Notes under the pieces: generated by a model
What the model was told of the DNA's origin: nothing
What the model saw: the letters and a program-made list of their open reading frames with translations, nothing else
Database searches by the model: none
Shown here: piece by piece, positions 11,053 to 23,814 of the stretch
Layout: the number at the start of each line of letters is the position of its first letter
Position numbering within the stretch: the stretch's first letter is position 1
Program-made: the position numbers and the translations under genes
Assembly: GCA_008828725.1 (NCBI GenBank)
Contig: MEHQ01000451.1
Coordinates: 486,304 to 550,303, forward strand
DNA from: Saccharina japonica
Lineage: Eukaryota; Sar; Phaeophyceae; Laminariales; Laminariaceae
Reading direction: 5' to 3'
Length of the DNA stretch: 64,000 nt

Positions 11053-13558
11053 GTTTAATGTGAAGACAATACACACGTATATATTACGAGCGGTTAATTG
11101 CCGACAATTTCCAATTTTTGTGTCATGTCGTACGTACGTTATTCAGATGGTTGTGTCTCACGACGAGCACAACAGTTGTCGTGTTACAATAACCCGAAAC
11201 AAATATTATGTTATATGTTTATTGTTCACTTCCCACTTGGTAATGTGGACTATGGAAATGACTGTGTTTAGTGGGACTCTGGTAGTAGCGTACATCACGT
11301 CTGAAGGTCATATGCACATCTGGCCAGGGTTCGTTTGTGAGCGTTCTTCTTTTATGAGAAATGCAGAATTAGTGTATGCAGGACGCATGAAAGGCCAAAC
11401 TATTATGCAGGAAGCTTCATGTTGGGTGCTTTAGATTTCTACTCGTTAAGTCGCAGTATAAAGTAGGAAATCTGGACATAAATGAATGAAGATTGCATTT
11501 GTTTTGTCCGATATAATACAGTCTGAGAAAGAAACAGAGAGTAGCAAGCGGTTGTCGTCTATTTGATTTATGGTCTTTGATTTTGAGACAGCACCAATGA
11601 ACGACTGAACTTGAGTATTGAATTCAAACTAGATCAGCCTAATCGGTCTTATGTTTCCCTCGCTTTTCCCGAGACAACCGTCTATGGGACAAAATCTGCT
11701 ACATACCGCACCCCCTTCACGTGGTCCGACCCGACTCGCACTGCAAAGACAATTTAGAAGCTACTGTAGCCGTGGCTGAGGGAAGGAGAGTGCGGGGGCA
11801 CGGAGGGCACGGAAGGGGGGCTCGAGAGTGCATGGAACCCTGTATTATTTTTGGTGCTCCATGACATTGCTGTTGTTGGAGCATGTTGCTGGTGGTACAT
11901 CCGGAATTTGGTTTTGATTGAGAGTGGATATATTTGCTTACTTGATTGGTTGAAGGCGAACTGAAGAATACTTGGAGAGCCTGATAACATGCCATCTACC
12001 AGAGGGTGCAGTTTATGTATATGATATATGATATGTACGATCATGATTGAGTTTGAATATCGGGTTCGGTATAACGGTATGATAGGCGATATAATGGTTG
12101 TTTGCCTGATGTTGTGACCAGTGCTCAATTCCCTTATTTTTACGTTTTATTATGTTGTCACACGTGGCAAGGGGTCTCGCCTCGGTCAGCACGTACGTCC
12201 GTTCATGTATACATACATACTTGACACGCCAATTACGATACCCGGATACGCAAATTATGATGATCAAATTGATTGTGATTTCGTTAGAATGAGGCTGGGG
12301 GGGTATACGAGGAATTTGGATTTGTGTTGAAAAGGCATCACGGTATTTTATGTATGAGGTGAATATTGGGTATTTGGCGAGAGCTCTATCTAGTCATATC
12401 TGGGTTTCTGACGTATATACTCTATTTGACGAATATGCCAGAATATGCTGCATAGTTTTACTTCTGACTTTTGGATTTGAAACATTTTGCAAGTGTTTGG
12501 GGTATTGATTATCTATTGTATTCATTTAACCCAGGGATTTGAGCTTTAGGTCGTGATATATTCGACTTTGGGGTTATGCATTAATGGCTAATTCTGTCAG
12601 GGAGATATTGGCAAAACTCTTGAAGGAATTTCTTTTTTATTCTTTGAATTGTGAATTGTGGGCATTCTCTCAAGGATATATAATACTGTAGAGAGCAGGG
12701 AAATCGTTGCCCTGCTGTTCTCTAGGTGTTACCAATTTTGATAAGGTTGGATGTAAGTCATTATTCGTGCCCTTGCCTCCGTTTCCAGCGGCTCAGGATC
12801 GCGGGTCTCCGTCCTTGCAGGACATTCCCAGCGAGAAGCAAGTCGTAGGTTCGTTGTTGTAGTGTGTTGGGAGCGGTACGGCGTCTCCCCCAATCTGTGA
12901 CATCTAGCCGAGCTAACCCAGAAACAACGCTGGGGGCATCTGATAGCGACACGCCGAAGAACCCGGCACTGGTACGAAAAGTCGCTGTTGAAGTCGGTGA
13001 CGAGTGCTCGTCGCCATTGGGGTGCCTCTTCTGGGGTTGTTGACCGTGACCACGATGACACTACAACGCAGCAGCTGGGATGGAGTTACGCATGTATGTG
13101 CTGTCAACGTTGATGCAGAGCTACGTATGCTATGTACAGCAGCAGCTGTGGTAGCACATTTCTACCGGGGCTACGCTGTGCGTCGCATCACATATACAGT
13201 ATTGACGGTTTCAACCTACACAAATGGCGTTTGCAAACGGGGATATAAGCACGATGTGTTGTCGTTTTTGTTTTAATTGTTTTCTCGCGCGGAGAAGGAG
13301 TGTAGATGCAGCAGCACCAGCACAGCATACGTGTGTCGGTTATGTATCGAGCATACACGTATGGGTCAGTACTACAACAGCAGTACCTATGATACATACC
13401 ACTAGCTGTGAGCCATCCAAAGTATGCGGATGGTATATGATGTATGACCAGTATCGAAGATACTCACACGTATCAGGACTGCTGTAACACAACCGTTAGC
13501 TACTGCAGTGCTGTTATTGTTGCCGTTGTTGTTGTGGATGTTGTTAGTCTGCGTCGAA

Positions 13559-13786
13559 TGTTCGTTTGGATCGTGTCAGCAACGACGGTTACAAAAGTTG
13601 CAGAGGGTTGCGTATATATTCGCAGGCGTTATTGTGGAATTCTTGCCTCGTGCGGGACGAGGGTTCGAGCACTCCGCTCTCTCTCCGCTCTCTCTCTCTC
13701 TCGCTCTGTCCTCTAATGCAACGACCTTAAAACATCTCATCAGACTGCTGGGCAGTCAGGGCATCCAGATTTGCAATCTAGGAACA
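13559..13786 (+). repeat. 5' LTR of copia copy 2
   Basis: A 228-bp LTR from TGTTCG to AGGAACA, preceded by TCGAA. It is nearly identical to 15513-15741 and to the solo LTR at 51273-51498, which places these three among the youngest members in the window. Confidence 0.93.
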
Positions 13787-15512
13787 CGAACACATTAGTG
13801 TGGGTTGTCAAAAGCTTGACGTTTCAGTCGGAAAAGAAGTCAAGAATGGCTTCCGGCGCTCAAGAGGGCAAGCCCTTCAAAATGAGGTACAACAGCTGAG
13901 AAGAGTTCCAGTTGGTGGTCAAGCAGGCAAGGTCGAGATGCTGCCATGAGGACATGATGGCCGAGTTCATGAGGACAAAGGCCGATCTGAGTCCAGAGTG
14001 CTGGGAGCAGCGGCTGGAAGGAAAGGCCCACGGGGGCTGACCCTCGCTGTACGAGAAACTTCTGCTGCTGCTGGAGGCGTGGCAGAAGATACAGCACTGG
14101 AAGAGAACAATTTTGCGTGGGATGCCTCACGCAATCTCGGAGCGACGGGACGCAGAGAGGCTGCTGTTCCTGTCGAGGTGGGCCCAGCCAGGGGCCAGCC
14201 TGACCAGCCAAGGAGGGCTGGCGAATGGGATACATTCCCAGGCGGTGAGTTGGGTGGTGGTTTTGATCTGCCTATCTCGCGCCATTGGCATAAAGACAAC
14301 ACAGCACCACATTTAGTGGCCTAAACCGGATTTACTTCTTGGACAAAGGACGCTGTTACTACGCAAAAGGAGTAGGGTTCTTGTCTGCTTTCGTGTCAGA
14401 TCCACCACAGTACATTCCCGTAGGGGAATTCTCTTAGTTCTGCTCGGAGCAAGCATATCGACGTANGTTAGACACCGAAAACTCGGTTCTTGTCGCAAGG
14501 GGNTATAGCCGCGAAAGTGTACACACATACACTGGCGTGGAATTTCCTGTCGACGGCTCTCAAGAGCAAGAGCGATAAGAGTATACTGCACAGGTGTACC
14601 TCGCCGAGGGAAGCGTGGGACGCTCTCCTTGCGTGGTACGGCCCTCAAACTACGGGGGCCAAATCCGACCTATCTCGACGACTTAATAGCTTCAAGATAG
14701 CGCCGGGGAGCAACCCCCTAGAAGAGATGGGTAGGATCGAGGATCTTGCCGCTGAGATGCGTACAGCAGGTCTGACACTCGACGACCACATGCTGTACAC
14801 CATCTTCATCGACGCTCTGCCGGCCGGGTACGAGGTGGAGGCACAGAACCTGGCATCTCGTGACAGTATCGGCCGCGATCACATCATCAAGGCTGTTCGA
14901 GAGCGGCACCACCGACGTTCTGGAAACAGGAAGAGAGGGGCCAATGCTAGCCATGCTGGTCAAGCTATGTACGCTGGTGGCGGCGGCGGCGATGGTGGCC
15001 GGGGAAAAGGCGGCGGCGGCGGACGACGCGGAAAAGGTGCAGCGTTTTCATTTTGTTAGGGAGCTGCTTCGTACGAAGAAGATCGACATTCAGTTCGTAG
15101 CTTCGAAAGACCAGCATGCGGATATTTTGACGAAATCCCTTGCTGCGACCCCTTTTAAGCTTCACCGTAGGTTCTTGTTGAATCTGCCGTTGGAGGGTGA
15201 GTAAGGGGTATGAGCATTATCCGATGTACCATGTTTGAGTTATGCGAGGAATAATTTGTCAGGTCGCCACCCCGCGCTACTTTGAGGGGCATGGGTGAGT
15301 AGGGCACCACTTGGCATCTTATTTTCTGGCCATGGTCATCGTTTGGAATGCGGCCGTTGTTTCAACTGCAATGGTTTGGAGAATATGAGTTATACAGGGG
15401 GTTTTGACCCGGTGGCCGGGTTTCCTCCTGCGGGACTGTTGTTGGCTGTTAGGTCCTAGCTTGTCTTGAATGTCCTTTCGGTCTTGTCATTGCTGTCAAG
15501 AGCCAGGGAGGG

Positions 15513-15741
15513 TGTTCGTTGGGATCGTGTCGGCAACGACGGTTACAAAGTTGCAGAGGGTTGCGTATATATTCGCAGGCGTTATTGTGGAATTCTTGCC
15601 TCGTGCGGGACGAGGGTTCGAGCACTCCGCTCTCTCTCCGCTCTCTCTCTCTCTCTCGCTCTGTCCTCTAATGCAATGACCTTAAAACATCTCATCAGAC
15701 TGCTGGGCAGTCAGGGCATCCAGATTTACAATCTAGGAACA
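15513..15741 (+). repeat. 3' LTR of copia copy 2
   Basis: A 229-bp LTR preceded by the purine tract AGGGAGGG and followed by the TCGAA duplication. It differs from its partner by a handful of sites. Confidence 0.93.
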
Positions 15742-15908
15742 TCGAAAAGGTGTGGAAGCTCGCACGGCAGGCAGAACTGCACATCATATAATACATGTGC
15801 CAGGTTTGCGGCAAATCCCAGGTACATATGAGTACACACGTATCTATAGCAGTAGTATCGCACTACAGTATAACGGCAGTCACTATTGTCATTCTCCGTG
15901 GGCAGTAT

Positions 15909-16040
15909 GTGGAACGCTCTCAACTCTTCGCAGTACGTCCGATGTTCATCCCTCGCCACAATGCTACTAACATGTGTAGAGCACTCTCAACTCTTAGCAT
16001 TACGTTTGACCCCGATCATTCGCCACAATGCCGCTAACAT
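15909..16040 (+). repeat. Two-copy tandem repeat, 67-bp period
   Basis: Two diverged units share the words CTCTCAACTCTT, GCCACAATGC and CTAACAT at a spacing of 67 bp. They lie just outside copia copy 2. No function is evident. Confidence 0.7.
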
Positions 16041-16575
16041 TTTCGGCATCACGCAAGGCTGCGACCGGCCTTGTATGTATCATCATATTGCACCTGTTGT
16101 GTATCGTAAATTGTAGTACTACTTACTGCTGTATACGTGGGTGTACGGAAGAAGAGAAGGCACCGCACGGCACAGCACTGTACTGTAATACCGAACGGCA
16201 GGCCACGGCACGGCACCTCTCAAGGATATATAATATTGTAATGGTAGAATAATGGATGGATTGATTTGGTTTGGAATGAATATTTCAGAGATTCCTGGTA
16301 TATACTATGCGCTGCTATCGAGGCAGGCATGCAAGCATTAAATACATGGTACTCGCAGTCTGTCTATACGCAGTATGTTCGTGCAAACTACGCGTGCATG
16401 ATTAACATGCGAGTAATCTGGAATCCAGAAAAAGAGGGGACACCAGCATGATGGACCCCTGTTGCGGAAATCCTCATTGTTGTGTTCAAAAAGAGTGGTT
16501 AAGCCCCCTCTGCAGGCGACAGCGCACCTCGACAACAGCACGACAAAGGAGAAGAGGTTATAAAACACCAGAGTT
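16041..16575. other. Region with no supported gene
   Basis: Nothing convincing is seen. A short segment around 16219 (CTCTCAAGGATATATAATA) repeats one near 12672. A TTATAAAA box lies 10-17 bp upstream of the ATG of the next open frame, which is unusually close for a TATA box and is probably coincidental. Confidence 0.35.
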
Positions 16576-17120
16576 ATGTCGGAGGCAGCGATGGCGGTGG
16601 GCGCGGCCCCGCTCGACCCCGAATGGGTGCTTTGGGAGCTCCCATTCACCAAGCCGGGGCTACGAGGGCAGCCTCGCGTGCTGGGCCTGATGAGAGTGAT
16701 TAATCACGACGGGTCGAGTTTCTCGAAGATCAGCCTCCCAGAGGCCGCCGAGTGCCTTGCCCCTTTCGTGGCAGCGCGTGGCAATGCGGAGACATCGGTA
16801 TTTCTGGTGATCAGCGAGACCACCACAGTGGTGGCGGTCTCGGCTATCAGAACCGCTACCTTCAAACGCGGAAGGGGTGCGGACCCTCGTCATGTGGGTC
16901 TTAGAGGCCCTCCGACCCTCGCTCCTCTAGAGGGGACACAATATGTACCTGCCTCCCCTCCCCGTTCCCGCAGCGCCAGAGCAGGTACCAGCAGCGCTCC
17001 CAGCCGGACCAGCATCGGAGCCAGCCGCTCCGGAGGTGACGTGCCTAGAAGATGGTCCACGTCTTCTGAAGGGGCGGTCACCGGGCGTGGGACTGCAAAA
17101 GGGCGGGTCCAGGTGCCTCG
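16576..17120 (+). CDS. Hypothetical protein, possible first exon
   Basis: A G+C-rich frame of 181 codons begins at an ATG. The N-terminal 100 residues look globular (PEWVLWELPF, RVLGLMRVINHDG, FLVISETTTVVAV) and the rest is Ser/Arg/Pro-rich and probably disordered. I recognise no family. The stop that closes the frame is contained in a perfect 5' splice consensus (CG|GTAAGT at 17121), so the frame may be an exon that continues elsewhere; the next candidate acceptor is only about 30 bp away, too close for an intron. The C-rich composition differs from the neighbouring A+T-rich sequence. It is either a small host gene, an exon, or a chance G+C-rich frame. Confidence 0.35.
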
Positions 17121-17639
17121 GTAAGTTGGGGTAGGACCTCGAGTATGGGGCAGGACGGCTTCAATGGGCGGCGGCGAATGGCGCAGCAAGGACATGACTG
17201 CCGTTGTCTGGTGGCTTATTTCGCGGGGACTCGGACGAAATCAACGGCGATGCAGCCACTGACGTGTCATTTGGGTGCAGTCGCTTTCACGTGAGAGGAT
17301 CCTCTTCGAAGACGTAGTCCTCATCATGAAAGGGAGAAGCGTCGGAAGAAGAGGGAAACATTGATGGCATGCCGTTCGTGCTGCGCGACCACGGACGACA
17401 TGTCGCAGGGTTGACAGCACCCCCTTGTTTAGAAACATTGAGATTCGCCACGAGGGTAGTTGTCGTGTAAACCAGTCGTCAGTCTTCCATCCGATACCGC
17501 ATGCCTGGCACCCATCATTTCCGGCGTTGCGGGGCGCGACTGGTACTGCCACCAGTTGTCTGCGACACATGCTTCGGTAGAGATGCACCTACCTTTTCTG
17601 GGGCTCCTCACTATATGTTTTTTTGTTTTTTGTCCATCG
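17121..17639. other. Region with no supported gene
   Basis: Short frames exist on both strands but none is supported. The next recognisable item is the SINE that starts near 17640. Confidence 0.35.
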
Positions 17640-17955
17640 CATTTATTATCTTCGCCCTTTTTTTCTCTCTCCCTCTTTAGTCGTAACTCAGATCCGGGGT
17701 CACTAAGTAGGCTCTTCTCCCCCCTCCCCACTACGGTACTTGCCTTGCATTTTTATCGCGAGAAGATATCAACAATCTCTTCCCTCGTCGACTTGCGTCG
17801 GATTCCGGCTACCCACGCCACGAAGGCGCTCTCAGCAATTGGTTTCTTTTTATTTTATCAAATGAAATAAAAATATCACCACGGTGGGATCCGAACTTGG
17901 GTGCCAATGCCAGTAGTCTTTGAAGCTGGCCACTGGTCTACCGGGGCGATTGGCT
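17640..17955 (-). mobile_element. tRNA-derived SINE, copy 1
   Basis: Read on the minus strand, it begins with a tRNA-like head (about 17955-17880) holding an A-box-like GGTAGACCAGTGGCC and a B box AGTTCGGATCC. A body of about 230 bp shared with two other copies follows, including GCGCCTTCGT, GTGGGGAGGGGGGA and TGACCCCGGATCTGA, and ends in an A/G-rich tail near 17640. A pol III-type head joined to a constant body defines a SINE. Confidence 0.85.
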
Positions 17956-20819
17956 TCACTGAAGGGGATATATACTTGACCCGTGAACTGACTGTGAGAA
18001 AACACGAAAGGGAAGCCGGATGGCCAAGATATTCACCGAATAGAACGTTCAACACAAATGGTGTTTCGACGATGTTGGATAGCTTCGCGTATACGGAGCC
18101 TCGGCAGTTATAACGTTATGTTCAATTATGCCACCCCTCTCGTACCCTATCGTAGAGCGTGTCCTACACTATATTGGCTCGATGGGTGCTGGCGATTTTT
18201 TCGCTCTTCGGCATATCCTTGTGTCTGGGCTCGAGTTCGATACGATAACAATTACAACCAATTGCTGCTGGAAACACGCCGCAAGCCCGAACCTAGATGC
18301 AACTTCGCTTGCCACAGGACAACATGCCAAGAAATTAGCTCCGTTCTGCGCGCTGCACTTGAACCCGACGACGATGATGCGTCGGCCTCTCTTTGATCCC
18401 CCAGATCTAACTTGTTAACTTTACTCGTTCTGTCGCATGCCCAGCCTCTTGCTGTCTATGCTCACGCTCCGGCACCTTGGTCCAGCACGTTTACCTTCGT
18501 GGTAACCACGGTCGGTCCTTGCACCTGCTCGTATAACTAGACGTGCCGCTACAATTATTTCATCGCATCAAAGGCCTCTTCCAAACCGCTGTCAATCTGA
18601 GTATTGATCACGTGAGAACGTGTCCCTGGACCGTGCGTGTGACAGTTAGTTTGTTGCTTATTTGTCGAAGTCCCTTGCTGCAGTACTGCCTGCGGGCTGT
18701 GATACGTGGAAACCTTACGTGTGGCAGGAGGCCTACCTTACGTTGGTCAATCCCGAAACAGTTAAATCTGCATTGGTGTTGGTAGTCAGAACATATTCGT
18801 AACATTCAGTGTGTGATTGTTGGATATCACCCACATGTGTCGAGTTTGCCCTAGTTGTAGTCGCGGTTGCCGTATTGCACCGAAATACATGTGTTCTAGT
18901 CCACAAGGTAACGGCCCTCAGCAGCAACAATGTGAGTGCACTACTACCACTCAACAAAAGCCGCCAACGCAGCAGGAGCAGCAACGGCGGCAGCGGCAGC
19001 ATTCCTACCTTCTTGGGGTGCTGTGCGATCGAACAACCGGGTTCAACGCCCCGACGTTCTAAAAATGGAACGCTCTGGAGAGTACGTGTGACCCCCAACT
19101 TCCAGATTTGACAGGAGTCAACCATCAATACTTGAAGGTATACCGGGACACGCCCACGCCTACGATCCACGCACGCACCGCGAGATATATGCAGCCTCAC
19201 GAGATCTACCCCCGCGCGCATCGATCCCCGCTGAGATCTGAAAAATGGCTCTTCGTTTGCCCAGCGCCATCAAGGCTTCATGGGAAGTTGGTTGTTGGTG
19301 TTCAAGTCGTCAGCGACGTCGCGTGAGGAGGGCGTCGTAGTCGCTTGCTATTCGTAGATGGCGTATCATTGCGTTGGAAGGAATAGGCTGCGTTGGGTAG
19401 TCAGTTTCTACTCTTTGCGGGGAGTACAAGGGGAAGGATGGCCGCCCTCCCTACCACCGCGTGCAGATGCGGAACTACAGGGACGGGCTCGGAGGTCGGT
19501 ATGATCGTTATTTGCGCCAACGTTCAGATACATTGGTCTGGGGGGGGTCTTGTAGCAACAGGGTTACGAGGAAGAACGGGTTATCGGGTATACAGCCGCA
19601 ATGCCTGGTTGGTACCGACTCACACGTGACACATCGGGGTGGGGGGGGGGGGGTGTTGAAGCGACGGTGTGCCGACGAGGTACGGAGGGTCTGTTACATG
19701 GAAGGCGCACGCTGTTACCAGGCCGTGCGCGGAATTCTCGCTTTGCATGGACGATCCTTATGCGTGGGGAAAGATATGTGTTGCGTCGCCGTGAGCAAGT
19801 TTATAGTTCAATGGTGCATAGGGGCTGTCCCAAAGTCATAGGCGGAGAGCAATCTTGTATGGGCAGCGATTACGCTGTGAGCAGCTCCTTGCTGATACAA
19901 CACCTTATGGAGGGGTGTCCTCGGCGAGGGAAGCAATCCATTTATGCGTGTGAACCCGTCGTGGACGCCACTCGTACGCCTGATATATCTTAATACCACC
20001 CAAGGAACGCGAGCGATATCCACCAAACGCATTGAATACATTATCGTTGTAGCCCACCCCGTTGTCCATTATGACAAATGCTGTAGCATACTAGAAATCG
20101 GTGTATTATGGATGCTCTGCAGCGCTGGCCTGTAGAACTAGTTCCATCAACTTTACACTGCACTTGAGCCTGCCGCATAGGTAGCGACTCTGGCGCACTT
20201 CGTCGCCTGAGGATGGCCGCCTGCTGCAACACTGCCTATACTCTAAGTGGCCATACCTGCCTCTGTTCATGTTGGGGTGCGGTGGGGTCGAAAACCCCGG
20301 TTTATTCTCAGGAACAACACAATCCATGACACAATCCTCGCCGAACTGGGCAAAGGTTGCAACGAAGGCAACACAGGCAGAGACTGTTCTGTACCTTGTT
20401 TCTTGATGACCCGGTCTTGTGCGATTGGTGCGCTGCGTCACACAGTGTGAAACGGTGCTAAATATTGTGCTCTATCCGTACACGAATGAAACAACGAGCA
20501 CACATAGGTCAGGGCACCGTGCAGCATATTTTAAAGTTGTATTCGTTTTTAGTGGATTCACGTGCCACCCATCCCTAGACCCCCCCGCGCTCGGCAATTA
20601 CAAAAGCGGAACATATACATCTCGACATCTCGCAATGACATTTTACGTTTGGAAAACGGTACAACCCACGAATCCGGGCAATGTTCAAACAAGGATGTCG
20701 TTTTCTACAGAACAACCAGAGATAAAACAATGCCCTGCGCGATTTGATATGCTTCTTATATTCTGCAGTGGAGGCATGCATGGCCTTGGCACTGTTCTCA
20801 TCCGCTCCCTGCTTGTTGT

Positions 20820-20893
<74 letters not shown>

Positions 20894-22020
20894 ATATTAC
20901 TACTACTACGATTACTCATCTGCTACTGATGTACGTTTCTAAACTCCTCCGAGATGTACGAAATCTACTATGTCGTCAACAGATGCCGATCACCAAGAAA
21001 GGCGACTGGCTCAACCTCTTCGCCGGCCTCCTGCCAACGTTGTCACTGGTGTGCATCGTATACATACCTTGGTAAAATGTACGGTATGCTGCTCATCGGC
21101 CCTGAGTACCTCCGCCCGTTGTAAATCAAAGCACGTCCGACAAACGCAATTAGCGCGGTCTCATCGTCGTGTGTTAAATATTTTATGTGGCGGGCACACG
21201 ATTCGCATGGAATCCCGACTCCCACCAATAATATCAAGCAATCTGTTAACCTAATCCTAGTACCCCTACCGCTAAGTCCTCTTCTTCAGATCGTCCCTCC
21301 AACATTGGGGTAGAGGGTTCGGCCCTAACAGTCACTGGTATCACTCTACAATGTACACAAATACTGATATACGCACAACTAGACCGATACACAACGACAT
21401 ACGAACACATACGATAATGCCACCCTCCACACGTCACGCCCCGTAGACGGCGTATCCAGACTTGCCTGACTTTGAACAGGAACGTTTTCCAAGGGACGAA
21501 GACATGGAATTTGTTCAAAGCAAGAAGTTATCAAGCGGGATATAACCGCGAACAGCCGATGTTACCAACGTTTTTCCTCTTTGTTGTCCAAGGCCATCTT
21601 AGGCTCACAGCAGTAACACAGTCCCAGCCGAACGTACACCGCTCAAGCATCGAACTACAGTAGTAAAAAACACAAACGTCACGAACGGTGAGAGGTACAC
21701 AAGAGACCTACGAGGCTAATGACGACAGCTTCAGTACTTGCCCCAGCCGAGCAATTCCCCCACAGCTTCACTTGTATCACAACCCGCGAGTGGGATGTAA
21801 ACCACATGCCAATTCCAGTTCGTAGCACGAGTATAGTTCGAGTATGACCGCTTCTACACCGTGGCAGCGGCGACGTCGCCCTCGTGAGCTACCTTTGTGA
21901 GAACACTCTCCCATATAGCTGCACCGCCTACACCGCCTATACGGCATTGCGCATCACGCCAGCATTGCAGAGGGGGGTGAAACCTGGCGATGCCGTTCCT
22001 GGCGAAGCACGTTACCGAGC
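17956..22020. other. Region with no supported gene
   Basis: Several short frames occur on both strands but none shows a motif, splice pattern or repeat kinship that I can support. The stretch holds G-runs near 19629-19651 and a long (ACT)n microsatellite at 20821-20893. Its last kilobase is the 3' flank of gene 1; no clear polyadenylation signal for that gene is seen. Confidence 0.4.
20821..20893. repeat. (ACT)n microsatellite
   Basis: About 24 almost perfect ACT units run in a row. They create long artificial Leu, Ser or Thr runs in the overlapping frames. Confidence 0.95.
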
Positions 22021-23814
22021 TTATAGCGCGTCCATCACGTGTGAGCGGGGTGTGTTCGGCGTGTCCTGTTTGACTGTCTGTATAGCTTTAACTAAGGCGA
22101 TGGTACCGTCATCGTGGTAAGTGTTGTCTACCGTCTGCTTCACGGTGAACCAAACTCCTAAGAGAACGGCGACGACCAGCATCACGTTGATCGCGATTAA
22201 AACGCTTGCAAAAGCAGAGCCACCATCTTCTCCAGCGGCGCCCACCTTACTCAAGAGCGCCAGGAAACAGCTGAGAAAGATCACCACACAGCCCTGTGGT
22301 CGGTACGCAACGACGCAAGTGGTGCGTACAGGGGGGGGATACAAACGATTTGGGGCAGTCAGCAGGCGCCGATTATGTCACCAATGGAAATCCCCGACCT
22401 AAACGTGTTTCATAAGCAAATTCGTTATGTTCCCAACTCGCGGTTCGGCCTCAACACGTAACGCTCAGAAACTATGCCAGACCCTTCCATTGTGCAAAGG
22501 CCAGTGGCCCACAACAGGTATGTACGGTAGATTCCTGAGAAGCGATCTACATTCACCTCCCACTTCCACCCTGGATTTAAGTTCTATCAATGCGAATGAC
22601 AAAATAGTAAACCGGCTTACCAGTCGGTAGAGCCACAAGTCTCCCTGGTCCAGGTGGGGCCGCAGGAGCTCGAATCCCAGCAGAGTCCCGAAGGCAAAAA
22701 TGCAAGCCGCGGCCACTTGTGCAGTGCTGTTGGGTGCGATAAAAATGAGCACCCCCGTCAACAGCATCCTCCTGCCGCACTCGAGAACCTCGTAGTAGAA
22801 CAGCTCGGGGCCTGGTAATGCGTACACGGGGGTAACAGATGTGTCAGCATTTGCCGTACTCCCGCGTATCAATGGCTGCTGGTGAACACACAGTTGAAAA
22901 GGCCTCGATCGCAAGTACGATGTGGGGTCGGCTCGATGATTATTCGTGGTGTCATCTGCTATAGCCTGTACCATTCGTCATGATGTGATCTGCTATCGAT
23001 GGCCAGCGTAGGAACAAACTTTACTCCAACGAATCCGATCACGTTTCCACGCTCAACTATACAAATTCGATGAAGGCAACACGAGACACGAGGCAACCCT
23101 TTGCACATATACGGAACACAGGGTCGAGTAAGTAGCAGCAACTGAGCATCTACTGGGTATAGGAGATTATGTACAATTACAACCCTCACCGAAATCCTTC
23201 CACAGAAACATGGAGGGGACCAGCTCCGGGTGCTCCCTCCGTGCTCTCACTCGTTCCTTAAACTGTCGCAACTCTTGCAGAGACAACTCGTTCTTGGTCT
23301 GGACTTTCGGCATGGTATGCCGAAACCAAGAGAGGACGCCCGCTTCATCAGCAGAGCCAGCTGCCCCATCGGTCGCACCCGGCGCGGACTTGGCCGCAGT
23401 GCGTATACGAGGGTTAAGCAGTTCCCGTTTGCTCCAAAGAATGACTGCGTACAGCGCGGGGATGCCGATTGGGTACACCTTCGGAACGGGAGCACACGGT
23501 TCAAGTTGGGTACATGGTCAGCTCAAACATACCAACGAACGCCACGCCTCCTATTTCTAGATGTACCTGACTCCCTCACACCACCCACACCACATTCCGC
23601 ACGAAATACTCTTCGGCAAGTAAATCCGTAAACCCACACGGTTTATTTCCAGTCCCCTCACCATGATCATGATGATGGCATAGCCCTTGAAGAATACGTG
23701 CAAGCTCGATTCGCAAGTGAGGCTGTAGTCGGCTCTGAGGTAGCTCTTCCCATCCCCGATCGCGTCATCGCAGGCGAAGGTTTTGAAGATCAAGGTAGAG
23801 GCCGAGGTGAATAC
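22021..23814 (-). CDS. Gene 1 exons 8-11: C-terminal membrane domain
   Basis: The four exons (23814-23662, 23478-23190, 22811-22621, 22293-22021) encode the rest of the membrane domain: TFACDD ... SYLRADYSL, YPIGIPALYAVILW, an acidic/basic loop with ARREHPELVPSMFLWKDFG, FYYEVLECGRRMLLTGVL, and CVVIFLSCFLALLSKV followed by one more helix. Exons 8 and 10 are exactly as long as their gene 2 counterparts (153 and 191 bp). The stop is TAA at 22021-22023. Confidence 0.92.

Larger units (their letters stand above)
9011..13553. other. Region with no supported gene
   Basis: From 9040 to 9440 there are short overlapping frames with Pro- and Gln-rich stretches (a CCG run, then CAG), possibly a continuation of the Gln-rich locus, but no single frame holds. 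From 9600 to 13550 the sequence becomes A+T-richer and holds only two copies of a dispersed repeat (10277-10427 and 10966-11052), listed separately. A 24-bp segment near 12672 recurs near 16219. I see no exon with a convincing motif. Confidence 0.45.
13559..15741 (+). mobile_element. Compact Ty1/copia derivative, young (copy 2)
   Basis: It is bounded by LTRs at 13559-13786 and 15513-15741 and flanked by a perfect 5-bp duplication TCGAA (13554-13558 and 15742-15746). It belongs to the same family as copy 1. The parts present are a gag leader, a copia gag body (about 14490-15040, of the UBN2 type), the C-terminal end of RNase H (about 15050-15200), a conserved non-coding stretch and a purine tract (15501-15512). 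No integrase or reverse transcriptase region is present, so it would depend on another copy for movement. The LTRs differ by only a few sites, so insertion was recent. The coding part is broken by a few interruptions. Two bases in it are undetermined (14466, 14503). Confidence 0.93.

Noticed and set aside
20744-20929. Leu-rich or Ser/Thr-rich proteins around the (ACT)n run
   Set aside because: All such frames are made by the trinucleotide repeat; there is no conserved sequence on either side.
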